Notes under the pieces: model-generated
Databases searched by the model: none
What the model saw: only the letters and a program-made list of their open reading frames with translations
Told to the model about the DNA's origin: nothing
Origin: JBFWML01 sp050251635
GTDB lineage: Bacteria > Campylobacterota > Campylobacteria > Campylobacterales > SZUA-545
Length of the DNA: 48,738 nucleotides
Reading direction: 5' to 3'
NCBI GenBank assembly: GCA_050251635.1
Contig: JBFWML010000012.1
Location: 1 to 48,738 of the forward strand
In this document: positions 30,931 to 39,465 of the stretch, one piece after another
Layout: each line of letters opens with the position of its first letter
How positions within the stretch are numbered: the first letter of the stretch is position 1
Program-made: the position numbers and the translations under genes

Positions 30931-31992
30931 ATGGCCGGGTACGAAGCCCTTCGCGAATGGTTGTTTAAGCTCCAGCCTGAGACGGCGCACAATGTGGCCG
31001 AGACGGCCATGCGGCTGGCGGAAAAGACCCCCTATGCGCTCAAACTCATGGCCGAAAACTACGCGCTGGTGAGCGATCGGCTCACCCAAAACGTGTGGGG
31101 ATTGGAGTTTCTAAACCCCCTAGGTCTGGCCGCCGGGTTTGATAAAAACGGCACCATGATCCGCCCCATGACTGCGCTGGGTTTTGGCTTTATCGAAACG
31201 GGCACCGTCACGCCTAGGCCCCAGCCGGGCAACCCCAAGCCGCGCCTGTGGCGGCACGTGGGTCACAAAAGCCTGCAAAACGCCATGGGTTTTAATAACG
31301 ACGGCGTGGATGCGCTGGTCGATCGGCTCGAAAAGCTCACTCCCTATGTGCTGCCCATCGGCGTCAACGTGGGCAAAAACAAAGCCACCCCCGCCGACAA
31401 GGCGCTAGAGGATTACCGCATTTGCGTCGAAAAATCCGAAAGCGTGGCGGATTATCTGGTCTTTAACCTCTCTTCGCCCAACACGCCGGGACTGCGCGAT
31501 CTGCAAAGCGAAAGCTTCGTGCGCGACCTGTTTGCCATGGCCAAAACGCTCACCAAAAAACCCGTGCTGCTCAAGATTGCCCCCGATCTAGAGGCGGGTA
31601 ATGCGCTCTCGCTCTGTCAAAGCGCCATCAAAGCGGGCGCGGCGGGAATTATCGCCACCAACACCACCAACCAATACGACCTGATTTCCGGCAGCGAACC
31701 AAACGGCGGGGGTCTCAGCGGCGAAATTCTGCGGGAAAAAAGCCGCCTGCTCTTTGACGCGCTCTCAAGCGAGCTGTTCGGCCAAACGGTGCTGATCAGT
31801 TGCGGCGGCATTATGGACGCCGACGAAGCGTGGAAACGCATCAAGATGGGCGCAACGCTCGTTCAGGGCTATACCGGATTTATCTACGGCGGCCCGGCCT
31901 ATGCCACCACCCTGCTGCGCGGCGTGATCGCCCGCATGAAGGATGAGGGATTCAGTCACATCACCGACGCGATCGGAGCGGACCGGAGATGA
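30931..31992 (+). CDS. pyrD: Dihydroorotate dehydrogenase (quinone), class 2
   Basis: Membrane-associated FMN enzyme of pyrimidine synthesis that passes electrons to quinone. The N-terminal helical extension (LREWLFKLQPETAHNVAETA) is the membrane-binding feature of class 2. Core motifs: NPLGLAAGFDKNG, NLSSPNTPGLRDLQ with the catalytic serine, LLKIAPDL and SCGGIMDADEAW. 353 residues. It heads a compact 12-gene run and overlaps the next gene by 4 nt. Confidence 0.96.
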   Translation: MAGYEALREWLFKLQPETAHNVAETAMRLAEKTPYALKLMAENYALVSDRLTQNVWGLEFLNPLGLAAGFDKNGTMIRPMTALGFGFIETGTVTPRPQPGNPKPRLWRHVGHKSLQNAMGFNNDGVDALVDRLEKLTPYVLPIGVNVGKNKATPADKALEDYRICVEKSESVADYLVFNLSSPNTPGLRDLQSESFVRDLFAMAKTLTKKPVLLKIAPDLEAGNALSLCQSAIKAGAAGIIATNTTNQYDLISGSEPNGGGLSGEILREKSRLLFDALSSELFGQTVLISCGGIMDADEAWKRIKMGATLVQGYTGFIYGGPAYATTLLRGVIARMKDEGFSHITDAIGADRR

Positions 31993-33290
31993 TCCGGCTG
32001 CTTTTGGCCGCAACTTTTTTTACAGGAGCTTTAATGGCGGCAACCCTGCCTCAAACCCACCACAAAACCCTCAAAAACGGCCTTGAGGTGGTGGCCATTC
32101 CGCTGGAAAACGGCAGCGGGGTTGTCAGCGTGGATATTATCTACCGCGTCGGCAGCCGCAACGAAATCATGGGCAAAAGCGGGCTGGCCCATATGCTCGA
32201 ACATATGAACTTCAAGTCCACCAAAAACCTCGAATCGGGCGAGTTCGATCGCGTGGTTAAAAGCCTCGGCGGCGTGACCAACGCCTCGACCGGGTTTGAC
32301 TACACGCGCTATTTTATTAAAACCAGCACCCGCAATCTGGACAAATCGCTAGGGCTTTTTGCGGAGATGATGGAGCATTTGAGCCTCAAGGACAAAGAGT
32401 TCCAGCCCGAGCGGGACGTGGTGGCCGAAGAGCGCCGCTGGCGGACCGACAACAACCCGATGGGCTTTTTGTTCTTTAGCCTCTTTAACACCGCCTATGT
32501 GTACCACCCCTACCACTGGACGCCGATCGGCTTTATGGGGGATATTCAGACGTGGACGATCGACGATCTCAAAGAGTTTCATAAAACGTGGTACCAACCC
32601 CAAAACGCGGTGCTGATCGTCGCGGGCGATCTAAAACCCGACGATCTGTTCAAAGCCGCCGAAAAACACTTTGCCAAGGTCAAAAACCGCAGCGATCTGC
32701 CCGAAATCAAGGCGGTCGAACCCGAACAGTTCGGCCCTCGCCGCGCGGTGATTTATAAAGAGAGCGAAGTGGAAATGCTGGCGCTGGCATGGCGGATTCC
32801 GCCCTACGATCACGCCGACGCCACCGCCTTAATGGCGCTGGGCAGCCTGCTCAGCGACGGCCAAAGCTCGCGCCTGCAAGAAAAGCTGATCGACCAAAAA
32901 CGGCTGGTCAACTCGATCAGCGCCTTTTCGATGGATCTCAAAGATCCCGGTTTGTTTATTGTTCTGGCGGTGTGCAACCCCGGCGTTCAAGCCGAAACGG
33001 TTGAAGCATTGATCTTAGAAGAGATCGACGCGCTTAAGAAAAAAGCGCCCCCCAAACGGGAGGTCGAAAAGATCAAAACCGGCGCGCGGGCGGAGTTTAT
33101 CTATTCACTGGAAAGCTCAGACAGCGTCAGCCGGATGTTTGGCGACTATCTGGCCCGGGGCAACCTGCAACCGCTGCTCGATTACGAAAAAGAGGTCGAA
33201 GCCCTCAGCGGCGACGCGCTGCGCGATGTGGCGCAAAAATATCTGATACCCAAAAACTCAACCACCCTGATTCTGCGAAAAGGAAACTAA
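31989..33290 (+). CDS. M16-family zinc metallopeptidase, exported
   Basis: Signal peptide at 1-17 (IRLLLAATFFTGALMA). The inverted zinc motif HxxEH is at His68-Glu71-His72 (AHMLEHMNFK), with the RWRTDNNPMG region downstream supplying the third ligand glutamate nearby. Single-unit M16 of 433 residues, probably a homodimer in the periplasm. Between pyrD and dapA, as in Campylobacter. Overlaps pyrD by ATGA. Confidence 0.92.
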   Translation: MIRLLLAATFFTGALMAATLPQTHHKTLKNGLEVVAIPLENGSGVVSVDIIYRVGSRNEIMGKSGLAHMLEHMNFKSTKNLESGEFDRVVKSLGGVTNASTGFDYTRYFIKTSTRNLDKSLGLFAEMMEHLSLKDKEFQPERDVVAEERRWRTDNNPMGFLFFSLFNTAYVYHPYHWTPIGFMGDIQTWTIDDLKEFHKTWYQPQNAVLIVAGDLKPDDLFKAAEKHFAKVKNRSDLPEIKAVEPEQFGPRRAVIYKESEVEMLALAWRIPPYDHADATALMALGSLLSDGQSSRLQEKLIDQKRLVNSISAFSMDLKDPGLFIVLAVCNPGVQAETVEALILEEIDALKKKAPPKREVEKIKTGARAEFIYSLESSDSVSRMFGDYLARGNLQPLLDYEKEVEALSGDALRDVAQKYLIPKNSTTLILRKGN

Positions 33291-33291
33291 G

Positions 33292-34176
33292 ATGCTAACC
33301 GGAGCCATGACGGCGCTGATCACCCCTTTCAAAAACGACAAAGTCGATTACGAAACCTACGAAAAACTCATCAAGCGCCAGATCAACAACGGCATCGATG
33401 TGGTGGTTCCCGTGGGCACTACCGGCGAAAGCGCCACTTTAACCCACGACGAACACCGCGAGTGCATCGAAGTGGCCGCGAGCGCTTGCAAAGGCACCAA
33501 CGCCAAGGTGCTCGCAGGAGCCGGAAGCAACGCCACCGCCGAAGCGATCGGGCTGGCCAAATTTGCCCAAAAGGCGGGGGCCGACGGGATTTTGTGCGTG
33601 ACGCCCTACTACAACAAACCCACCCAAGAGGGGCTTTTTCAGCACTACAAAGCCATCGCCGCCAGCGTCGATCTGCCCGTCATGCTTTACAACGTTCCGG
33701 GCCGTACCGGCGTGGATCTCAAGCCCGAGACGGTCTTTCGGCTCTTTGACGAGGTTCGCACGATTTTTGGCATCAAGGAGGCCAGCGGCTCGATGGAGCG
33801 GGTAGTTGCCCTGTCCATGGGGCGGCCCGATCTGGTGATTGTGAGCGGCGAAGATGCAATCACCTTTCCCATTATGGCCAACGGCGGTCAGGGCAATATT
33901 TCCGTGACGGCCAATCTGCTGCCCGATCAGGTCAGCGACAGCATCCACGCGGCGATGAAGGGCGATTACGCCGAAGCCAAAACGATAGCCGATCGACTCT
34001 ATCCCATCAACAAGGCGTTGTTTTTAGAAAGCAACCCCATTCCCATCAAAGCGGCCATGTATCTAGCGGGATTGCTCGACACGCTCGAATACCGCCTACC
34101 GCTAGTGGCTCCTAGCAGCGAAACCATGGGCGAGCTGGAAAATCTGCTCAAAATCTACGAAGTTAAAGGACTCTAA
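33292..34176 (+). CDS. dapA: 4-hydroxy-tetrahydrodipicolinate synthase
   Basis: Condenses pyruvate with aspartate semialdehyde, first step to diaminopimelate and lysine. Schiff-base Lys162 (IKEASGSMERV), Tyr133 (LYNVPGRTG), and GTTGESATLTHDEH near 42-55. 294 residues. AAAAGGA precedes the ATG. dapF lies further along the same run. Confidence 0.97.
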   Translation: MLTGAMTALITPFKNDKVDYETYEKLIKRQINNGIDVVVPVGTTGESATLTHDEHRECIEVAASACKGTNAKVLAGAGSNATAEAIGLAKFAQKAGADGILCVTPYYNKPTQEGLFQHYKAIAASVDLPVMLYNVPGRTGVDLKPETVFRLFDEVRTIFGIKEASGSMERVVALSMGRPDLVIVSGEDAITFPIMANGGQGNISVTANLLPDQVSDSIHAAMKGDYAEAKTIADRLYPINKALFLESNPIPIKAAMYLAGLLDTLEYRLPLVAPSSETMGELENLLKIYEVKGL

Positions 34177-34949
34177 TGGAATTTCAGGGCAAAACACTGG
34201 TTTTAAGCGGCGGCACCCGCGGCATCGGCAAATCGATTATTTATAAATTCGCCTCCAAAGGCTGCAATATCGCCTTTACCTACAACAGCAACGAAGAGGA
34301 AGCGAAAAATATCGAGTTTGATCTGGTCAATCAGTTTGGCGTCAAGGTGCGCTACTACAAGCTCGACATCCTGGAACCCGAGAGCTACAAAGCGCTCTTT
34401 GAAGCGATCGATAAAGACTTTCACGAAGTAAACTACTTTATCTCCAACGCCATCATTTCCGGCCGCCCGGTGGTGGGCGGTTTTGCCCCCTTTATGCGCC
34501 TCAAGCCCAAGGGCCTGAACAACATCTACACCGCCACGGTACTGGCCTTTGTGGTCGGCGCGCAGGAGGCGGCCAAGCGGATGGAGAAAATCGGCGGCGG
34601 CGCGATTGTGGCTATCAGCTCCACGGGCAACCTAGTACACACCGAAAACTACGCGGGCCACGGCACGAGCAAAGCGGCACTGGAAATTATGGTCAAATAC
34701 GCCGCCAACGAACTGGCGTGCAAAAATATCCGCGTCAACACCCTCTCAGGCGGCCCGATCGAAACCGACGCGCTGCGCAAGTTCCCCAACTTCGAGGAGA
34801 TGAAAGCCGAAACCATCAAGCGCACGCCGCTGGGCCGCATGGGTCAGGCCGACGACTTGGCCGGAACGGCGCTCTTTTTGTGCTCGCAGGATAGCTACTG
34901 GATTACCGGGCAAACCCTGATTGCCGACGGCGGCAGCTCCTTTACCTGA
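34176..34949 (+). CDS. SDR-family reductase, FabL-like enoyl-ACP reductase candidate
   Basis: NAD(P)-binding N-terminus LSGGTRGIGKSI (residues 10-21). The active site shows Tyr159-x6-Lys166 (NYAGHGTSKAALE), the spacing of FabI/FabL enoyl-ACP reductases, not the Tyr-x3-Lys of ordinary SDRs. C-terminal YWITGQTLIADGGSSF is typical. 257 residues. FabL-like is inferred from this spacing; the natural substrate is not proven. Start overlaps the dapA stop (TAATG); pgsA follows by 3 nt, a lipid-synthesis neighbour. Confidence 0.78.
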   Translation: MEFQGKTLVLSGGTRGIGKSIIYKFASKGCNIAFTYNSNEEEAKNIEFDLVNQFGVKVRYYKLDILEPESYKALFEAIDKDFHEVNYFISNAIISGRPVVGGFAPFMRLKPKGLNNIYTATVLAFVVGAQEAAKRMEKIGGGAIVAISSTGNLVHTENYAGHGTSKAALEIMVKYAANELACKNIRVNTLSGGPIETDALRKFPNFEEMKAETIKRTPLGRMGQADDLAGTALFLCSQDSYWITGQTLIADGGSSFT

Positions 34950-34952
34950 GCC

Positions 34953-35513
34953 ATGGCGAACAAGGCCTTTAACCTTCCCAACACCCTGGCGTGGCTGCGC
35001 ATTGCCGCCGCGCCGCTGCTCTTTTTTCTGCTGGTGGAGCGCGCGCCCTTTTTGGCAATGGGCGTGCATCCGGGCTGGCTCGATTATGCGGCGATTTTGG
35101 TCTTTTCCTTTGCGGCGATTACCGACTTTTTCGACGGCTATATCGCGCGGGCGTGGAACCAAACCACCGTGCTGGGCGAGATTCTCGATCCGCTGGCCGA
35201 CAAGCTTTTGGTGCTGGCCGCCTTTTTGGGGCTGATGCTGCTTGACCGCGCCAACGCATGGGCGGTGCTGATTATTCTGGGGCGGGAATTTTTTATCACC
35301 GGGCTTCGCGTGATGATTGTGGCCGAGGGCAAAAGCGTGGCGGCAAGCAACTGGGGCAAATGGAAAACCGGCTTTCAGATTACCGCGATTGTCTTTATGA
35401 TTCTTAACTGGTGGCCGATCGTCTCCATCACCCTGCTGTGGATTGCCGTGGCCCTGACGCTCTGGTCGGGCTATGAATATGTGCGCGATTACGCACGCCC
35501 CAAGGCGGCTTAA
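34953..35513 (+). CDS. pgsA: CDP-diacylglycerol-glycerol-3-phosphate 3-phosphatidyltransferase
   Basis: Membrane enzyme making phosphatidylglycerophosphate. The CDP-alcohol phosphotransferase motif is complete: Asp58, Asp61-Gly62, Ala65-Arg66, Gly75, Asp79 and Asp83 (ITDFFDGYIARAW and LGEILDPLADK). About five helices in 186 residues. 1-nt gap to the site-2 protease gene. Confidence 0.95.
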   Translation: MANKAFNLPNTLAWLRIAAAPLLFFLLVERAPFLAMGVHPGWLDYAAILVFSFAAITDFFDGYIARAWNQTTVLGEILDPLADKLLVLAAFLGLMLLDRANAWAVLIILGREFFITGLRVMIVAEGKSVAASNWGKWKTGFQITAIVFMILNWWPIVSITLLWIAVALTLWSGYEYVRDYARPKAA

Positions 35514-35514
35514 A

Positions 35515-36567
35515 ATGGGCCTGATTATCTCGATTCTTGTTCTGTCGTTTTTGATTTTTTTCCACGAACTGGGCCATTTTTTGGCGGCGCGTTTTTTTGG
35601 CGTGAAGGTCGAGGTCTTTAGCATCGGCTTTGGCCGCAAACTTTACAAAAAACAGTGGGGCCAAACCGAATACGCGCTCAGCGCCATTCCGCTGGGCGGC
35701 TACGTCAAAATGAAGGGCCAAGACGACGCCAACCCGCTTAACCGCAGCGGCGAACCCGATGCCTACGATTCCAAAGCGCCGTGGCAGCGGATGGTGATTT
35801 TAGGCGCGGGCCCCTTTGCCAATTTTGTGCTGGCCTTTTTGCTCTTTATTATCGTGGCGATCGGCGGGTTTAACGCCCTCGCACCCGTGGTGGGCAACGT
35901 AATGGAAAACACCCCCGCCCAAACGGCCGGGGTTCAAAGCGGCGATAAAATCCTGGCGATCGACGGCGTCGCCATCCGCGCGTGGGACGAGATTAGCAAG
36001 CGGATCAAAAACGGCGCTCAAGCGATCGAGCTGGAGATCGATCGCGGCGGGCTGCTCAAGCGGCTGGTCATTACGCCGCAAATGCTCGAAAGCGAAAATA
36101 TCTTCGGCGAAAAGGAGCAGCGCCGCATGATCGGCATTGCGCCTAGCGGCGAGATTATCGTGCTGCGCTACGGCCCCATCGAGTCGATCGGCGTGGCGTG
36201 GGACAAAACCGTGCAGGCCAGTACGCTGATTTTCCAAAGCGTCATTAAGCTGGTTTCGGGCGTGGTCAGCCCCGATAATGTGGGCGGGGTGATTTCGATC
36301 GTGCAATTTACCTCCGAGGCGAGCGCCATCGGCTTGATTCCGCTGCTGATGTTCACCGCGCTGATTTCCGTTAACCTCGGTGTGCTGAACCTGCTGCCCA
36401 TTCCGGCGCTCGACGGTGGGCATCTGATGTTTACGCTCTACGAACAGCTGCGGGGCAAGCCGCCGAGCGAAAAGGTGTTTTACCATATGACCCTGACCGG
36501 ATGGGGGCTTTTGGGCGCGCTCATGCTGCTGGGGCTCTACAACGACATTAACAGGCTGGCCGGATGA
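35515..36567 (+). CDS. rseP: RIP-type site-2 zinc metalloprotease
   Basis: Intramembrane protease. HELGH at 17-21 (FFHELGHFLAARF), a PDZ domain (~120-200, AGVQSGDKILAIDGV), and the second catalytic motif ALDGGHLMF near the C-terminus. The start is the ATG at 35515, 1 nt after the pgsA stop; an earlier in-frame ATG overlaps pgsA by 40 nt. 350 residues. In gammaproteobacteria it cleaves anti-sigma factor RseA; the substrate here is unknown. Confidence 0.94.
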   Translation: MGLIISILVLSFLIFFHELGHFLAARFFGVKVEVFSIGFGRKLYKKQWGQTEYALSAIPLGGYVKMKGQDDANPLNRSGEPDAYDSKAPWQRMVILGAGPFANFVLAFLLFIIVAIGGFNALAPVVGNVMENTPAQTAGVQSGDKILAIDGVAIRAWDEISKRIKNGAQAIELEIDRGGLLKRLVITPQMLESENIFGEKEQRRMIGIAPSGEIIVLRYGPIESIGVAWDKTVQASTLIFQSVIKLVSGVVSPDNVGGVISIVQFTSEASAIGLIPLLMFTALISVNLGVLNLLPIPALDGGHLMFTLYEQLRGKPPSEKVFYHMTLTGWGLLGALMLLGLYNDINRLAG

Positions 36568-37232
36568 CGCGCCTCGAACACGCCATCGAACGGATCGAAA
36601 AGGCGCGCATCGCCTACGATCGCCACCAAATCGTGCGGCTCGTGGCCATTAGCAAATACGCCACCGTAGCCCAGATTGAAGCGCTTTACCATGAGGGCCA
36701 GCGCGCCTTTGGCGAAAACAAGGTGCAAGATTTTGAGCTCAAAGCCGCCGCGCTGGAAACCCTGCCGATCGAGTGGCATTTTGTGGGCACGGTGCAGACC
36801 AACAAGATCAATAAACTCATCGCCCTGGCCCCCGCGCTGGTGCACTCGATCGACTCGATCGAAACCGCTAAAGCGTTCGATCAGCGCCTGCAACGGGAAG
36901 GCAAAACCCAGCGCGCTTTATTGCAGATTAACAGCGCCCGCGAAGCCACCAAAAGCGGCGTTGACCCCGATCGCGCCGAAGAAACCTACCGCCAAATCCT
37001 AAGCGAATGCCCAGCCCTAAAACTCGAAGGGGTCATGACGATTGGCGCGCACACCGGCGATCGGGCGGTGATTCAAAAGAGCTTTGAAACCACCTTTGGC
37101 ATCTTCGATCGGCTCAAAAACGCCGGAGCCGTCACCTGCTCCATGGGCATGAGCGGCGATTACGAACTGGCGATCGCGTGCGGCGCGAATCTGCTGCGCC
37201 TTGGCAGCGTGCTTTTTGATGACGCCGCTTAA
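36564..37232 (+). CDS. YggS/PROSC-family pyridoxal-phosphate homeostasis protein
   Basis: PLP-binding alanine-racemase-like barrel. Lys around residue 31 in LVAISKYATVAQIEAL, FGENKVQDFELKA, WHFVGTVQTNKINKL, and MGMSGDYELAIACGANLLRLG near the end. 222 residues, normal. Overlaps rseP by 4 nt and coaE by 14 nt. Confidence 0.93.
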   Translation: MTRLEHAIERIEKARIAYDRHQIVRLVAISKYATVAQIEALYHEGQRAFGENKVQDFELKAAALETLPIEWHFVGTVQTNKINKLIALAPALVHSIDSIETAKAFDQRLQREGKTQRALLQINSAREATKSGVDPDRAEETYRQILSECPALKLEGVMTIGAHTGDRAVIQKSFETTFGIFDRLKNAGAVTCSMGMSGDYELAIACGANLLRLGSVLFDDAA

Positions 37233-37794
37233 ACACGCCATTGCCCTCACCGGATCCATCGCCACGGGCAAAAGCACCGCAGCGGCGCTTCTGAAGCTGC
37301 ACGGCTACCGCATAATCGATGCCGACAGCATCAGCCATCAGGTCTTGATCGACCTAGCCGATCGGGTCACCGCCGAGCTGGGCACCGCCGATCGGGGCGA
37401 ACTGGGCATGCTGGTTTTTGAGCACCCCAAAAAGCGCAAGGTTCTTGAGGGGATTTTGCACCCCGAAATCCGCCGCCGGATTCTGGCCGAGTGCGAAAAA
37501 CTCGAAACCTTGGGCGTGCCGTACTTTGTGGATATTCCGCTCTTTTTTGAAAGCGGCGAGGCGTATCCCATCGACAAAACCGCCGTGGTTTACGCAACCG
37601 AAACCATGCAGATCGAGCGGCTCATCAAAAGCCGTCATCTGACAGACGAGGCCGCCCGCAGCCGAATCGCCGCGCAGTGGCCCATCGAAGAGAAAAAAAG
37701 CCGCGCGACGTGGGTGATTGACAACACCGGGGATATCCGCCACCTCACCGCCCAAATCGACGCCTTTGTAAGGAGCCTTCGTGAAATGGACTAA
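37219..37794 (+). CDS. coaE: Dephospho-CoA kinase
   Basis: Last step of coenzyme A synthesis. P-loop GSIATGKST near residue 12, then IDADSISHQVL, and VDIPLFFESG in the middle. ATG at 37219 overlaps yggS by 14 nt; a TTG further upstream is less likely. 191 residues, slightly short but normal. Confidence 0.92.
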   Translation: MTPLKHAIALTGSIATGKSTAAALLKLHGYRIIDADSISHQVLIDLADRVTAELGTADRGELGMLVFEHPKKRKVLEGILHPEIRRRILAECEKLETLGVPYFVDIPLFFESGEAYPIDKTAVVYATETMQIERLIKSRHLTDEAARSRIAAQWPIEEKKSRATWVIDNTGDIRHLTAQIDAFVRSLREMD

Positions 37795-38521
37795 ATACAG
37801 CGCCAGCGGTAACGACTTTGTGATTTTCCACGCCTTTTTGCACGCCGATCGCAGCGCGATCGCCAAAGAGCTTTGCCACCGCCAAGAGGGGATCGGCGCG
37901 GACGGCTTAATCGTCCTGCTGCCCCACGACACGCATGACCTTGAATGGGATTTCTACAACGCCGACGGCTCCAAGGCGACCATGTGCGGCAACGGCGCGC
38001 GGGCGGCGGCGCACTACGCTTTTAGCGAGGGGCTGGCCCCGGCCAAGATGGGATTTCTGACCGGCGCGGGAGTCATCGAAGCGGAAGTCTCCGGCAATGT
38101 GGTACAAACCCAGCTGACGGCGCACCAAGTGCTGCGCCGTGACATTGAAGAATCGGGTCTAAACTGGTGGCTGTGTGAAACCGGCGTGCCCCACTTGGTT
38201 GCCTTTGGCGATCTCTCGCGCTTTGACGCCCTGCCCCTAAGCGATCTGCGCTTCAAATACAACGCCAATGTCAATCTGGCCGCGATCGAAAACGGCGCGA
38301 TTAAAGTGCGCACCTTCGAGCGCGGCGTCGAAGGCGAAACGCTGGCCTGCGGTACGGGCATGGCCGCCTGTTTCCTGCGGGCGCTCAGCGAAAAGCAGGT
38401 GCAAAACCCCTGCCGCGTTTACCCCAAAAGCGGTGAAGAACTCACCCTGTCGCTGTCCAACGATCGGCTTTTATTTAAGGGCGCGGTTCGCCGGGTGTTC
38501 GAGGCGATACTGCCGTGCTAA
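37781..38521 (+). CDS. dapF: Diaminopimelate epimerase
   Basis: Converts LL- to meso-diaminopimelate by two cysteines: Cys69 (MCGNGARAA) and Cys190 (LACGTGMAA). N-terminal YSASGNDFVIF is typical. 246 residues. GTG start with AAGGAG 5 nt upstream; overlaps coaE by 14 nt. Works with dapA of the same run in lysine and peptidoglycan supply. Confidence 0.96.
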   Translation: MKWTKYSASGNDFVIFHAFLHADRSAIAKELCHRQEGIGADGLIVLLPHDTHDLEWDFYNADGSKATMCGNGARAAAHYAFSEGLAPAKMGFLTGAGVIEAEVSGNVVQTQLTAHQVLRRDIEESGLNWWLCETGVPHLVAFGDLSRFDALPLSDLRFKYNANVNLAAIENGAIKVRTFERGVEGETLACGTGMAACFLRALSEKQVQNPCRVYPKSGEELTLSLSNDRLLFKGAVRRVFEAILPC

Positions 38522-39465
38522 TCGGCATTAGCGACTGCCTGCTGGGCACAAAGTGCCGCTACGACGGCCAGCACAAGCAAAGCCGGTTCGTGACCGATGT
38601 GCTTAGCCGTTATGCGCAGTTTGTCCCCTTCTGCCCCGAACACGCCGCGCTGGGCACGCCCCGCGAAACGATGTTTCTGGCGCAGACCGCGCAAGGCATC
38701 CGGGCGCTCAACCACAAAAGCCGTGCCGATCAAACCGATAAACTCCAAGCTTACAGCGACGAAGCGGTCAAAACGCTCCTTGCCCGGCCGCTGTGCGGTT
38801 TTATCTTTAAATCCAAATCCCCTAGCTGCGGACTAGAGCGGGTCAAACTGTACGATGAAAACCACCAACCGCTCGAAACCAAGGCCCAAGGCATCTTTGC
38901 CCGCACCGTCACCGAAGCCTTCCCGCTGCTGCCCGTCGAAGAAGAAGGCCGCCTGGAAGACCCGTGGCTGCGGGAAAACTTTATGATGCAGATTTTTGCC
39001 TATCAGGCGATGATCGACTTTTTGGCCCGGCAGCCCAAAATGGGCGATTTGGTCGCTTTCCATGCCCGTTATAAGTTTTTATTGCTGGGCAAAAACGACG
39101 TGATCTACCGCCAGTTGGGCAATATCGTTGCCAACCGCGGCAAACAACCGCTTGAACGGGTGCTAGACGAATACCGCCTGCTTTTTCTAACCGCCATCGC
39201 CCACAAGTCCAGCCTCAAAACCACCGTCAATCAGTTGCAACATATTTACGGTTTTGTGAAAGAAAAAGTCGATGCCGCCGAAAAAACGGCGCTGCTAGAG
39301 AGCATTGACCAATACCGCCAAAAAATCGTACCGCTGATTGTGCCGCTCAAACTGATCGAACTGGCCGCGCGCAAATACGGCGTGGATTATCTGCTAAATC
39401 AAGCCTATCTGCGCCCCTACCCCGAGGCGCTGGCCCTTCGAAGCCACTTGGACGCCACCCCTTGA
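38515..39465 (+). CDS. DUF523-DUF1722 fusion protein (YbgA-like)
   Basis: N-terminal DUF523 (ISDCLLGTKCRYDGQHKQS, with CPEHAALGTPRE and SPSCG cysteines) fused to DUF1722 (FHARYKFLLLGKN, about 185-300). DUF1722 is YbgA of E. coli, which also precedes the photolyase gene phr, as here. Function unknown; a link to DNA repair is only by position. GTG start overlaps dapF by 7 nt; 316 residues. Confidence 0.88.
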   Translation: MLIGISDCLLGTKCRYDGQHKQSRFVTDVLSRYAQFVPFCPEHAALGTPRETMFLAQTAQGIRALNHKSRADQTDKLQAYSDEAVKTLLARPLCGFIFKSKSPSCGLERVKLYDENHQPLETKAQGIFARTVTEAFPLLPVEEEGRLEDPWLRENFMMQIFAYQAMIDFLARQPKMGDLVAFHARYKFLLLGKNDVIYRQLGNIVANRGKQPLERVLDEYRLLFLTAIAHKSSLKTTVNQLQHIYGFVKEKVDAAEKTALLESIDQYRQKIVPLIVPLKLIELAARKYGVDYLLNQAYLRPYPEALALRSHLDATP

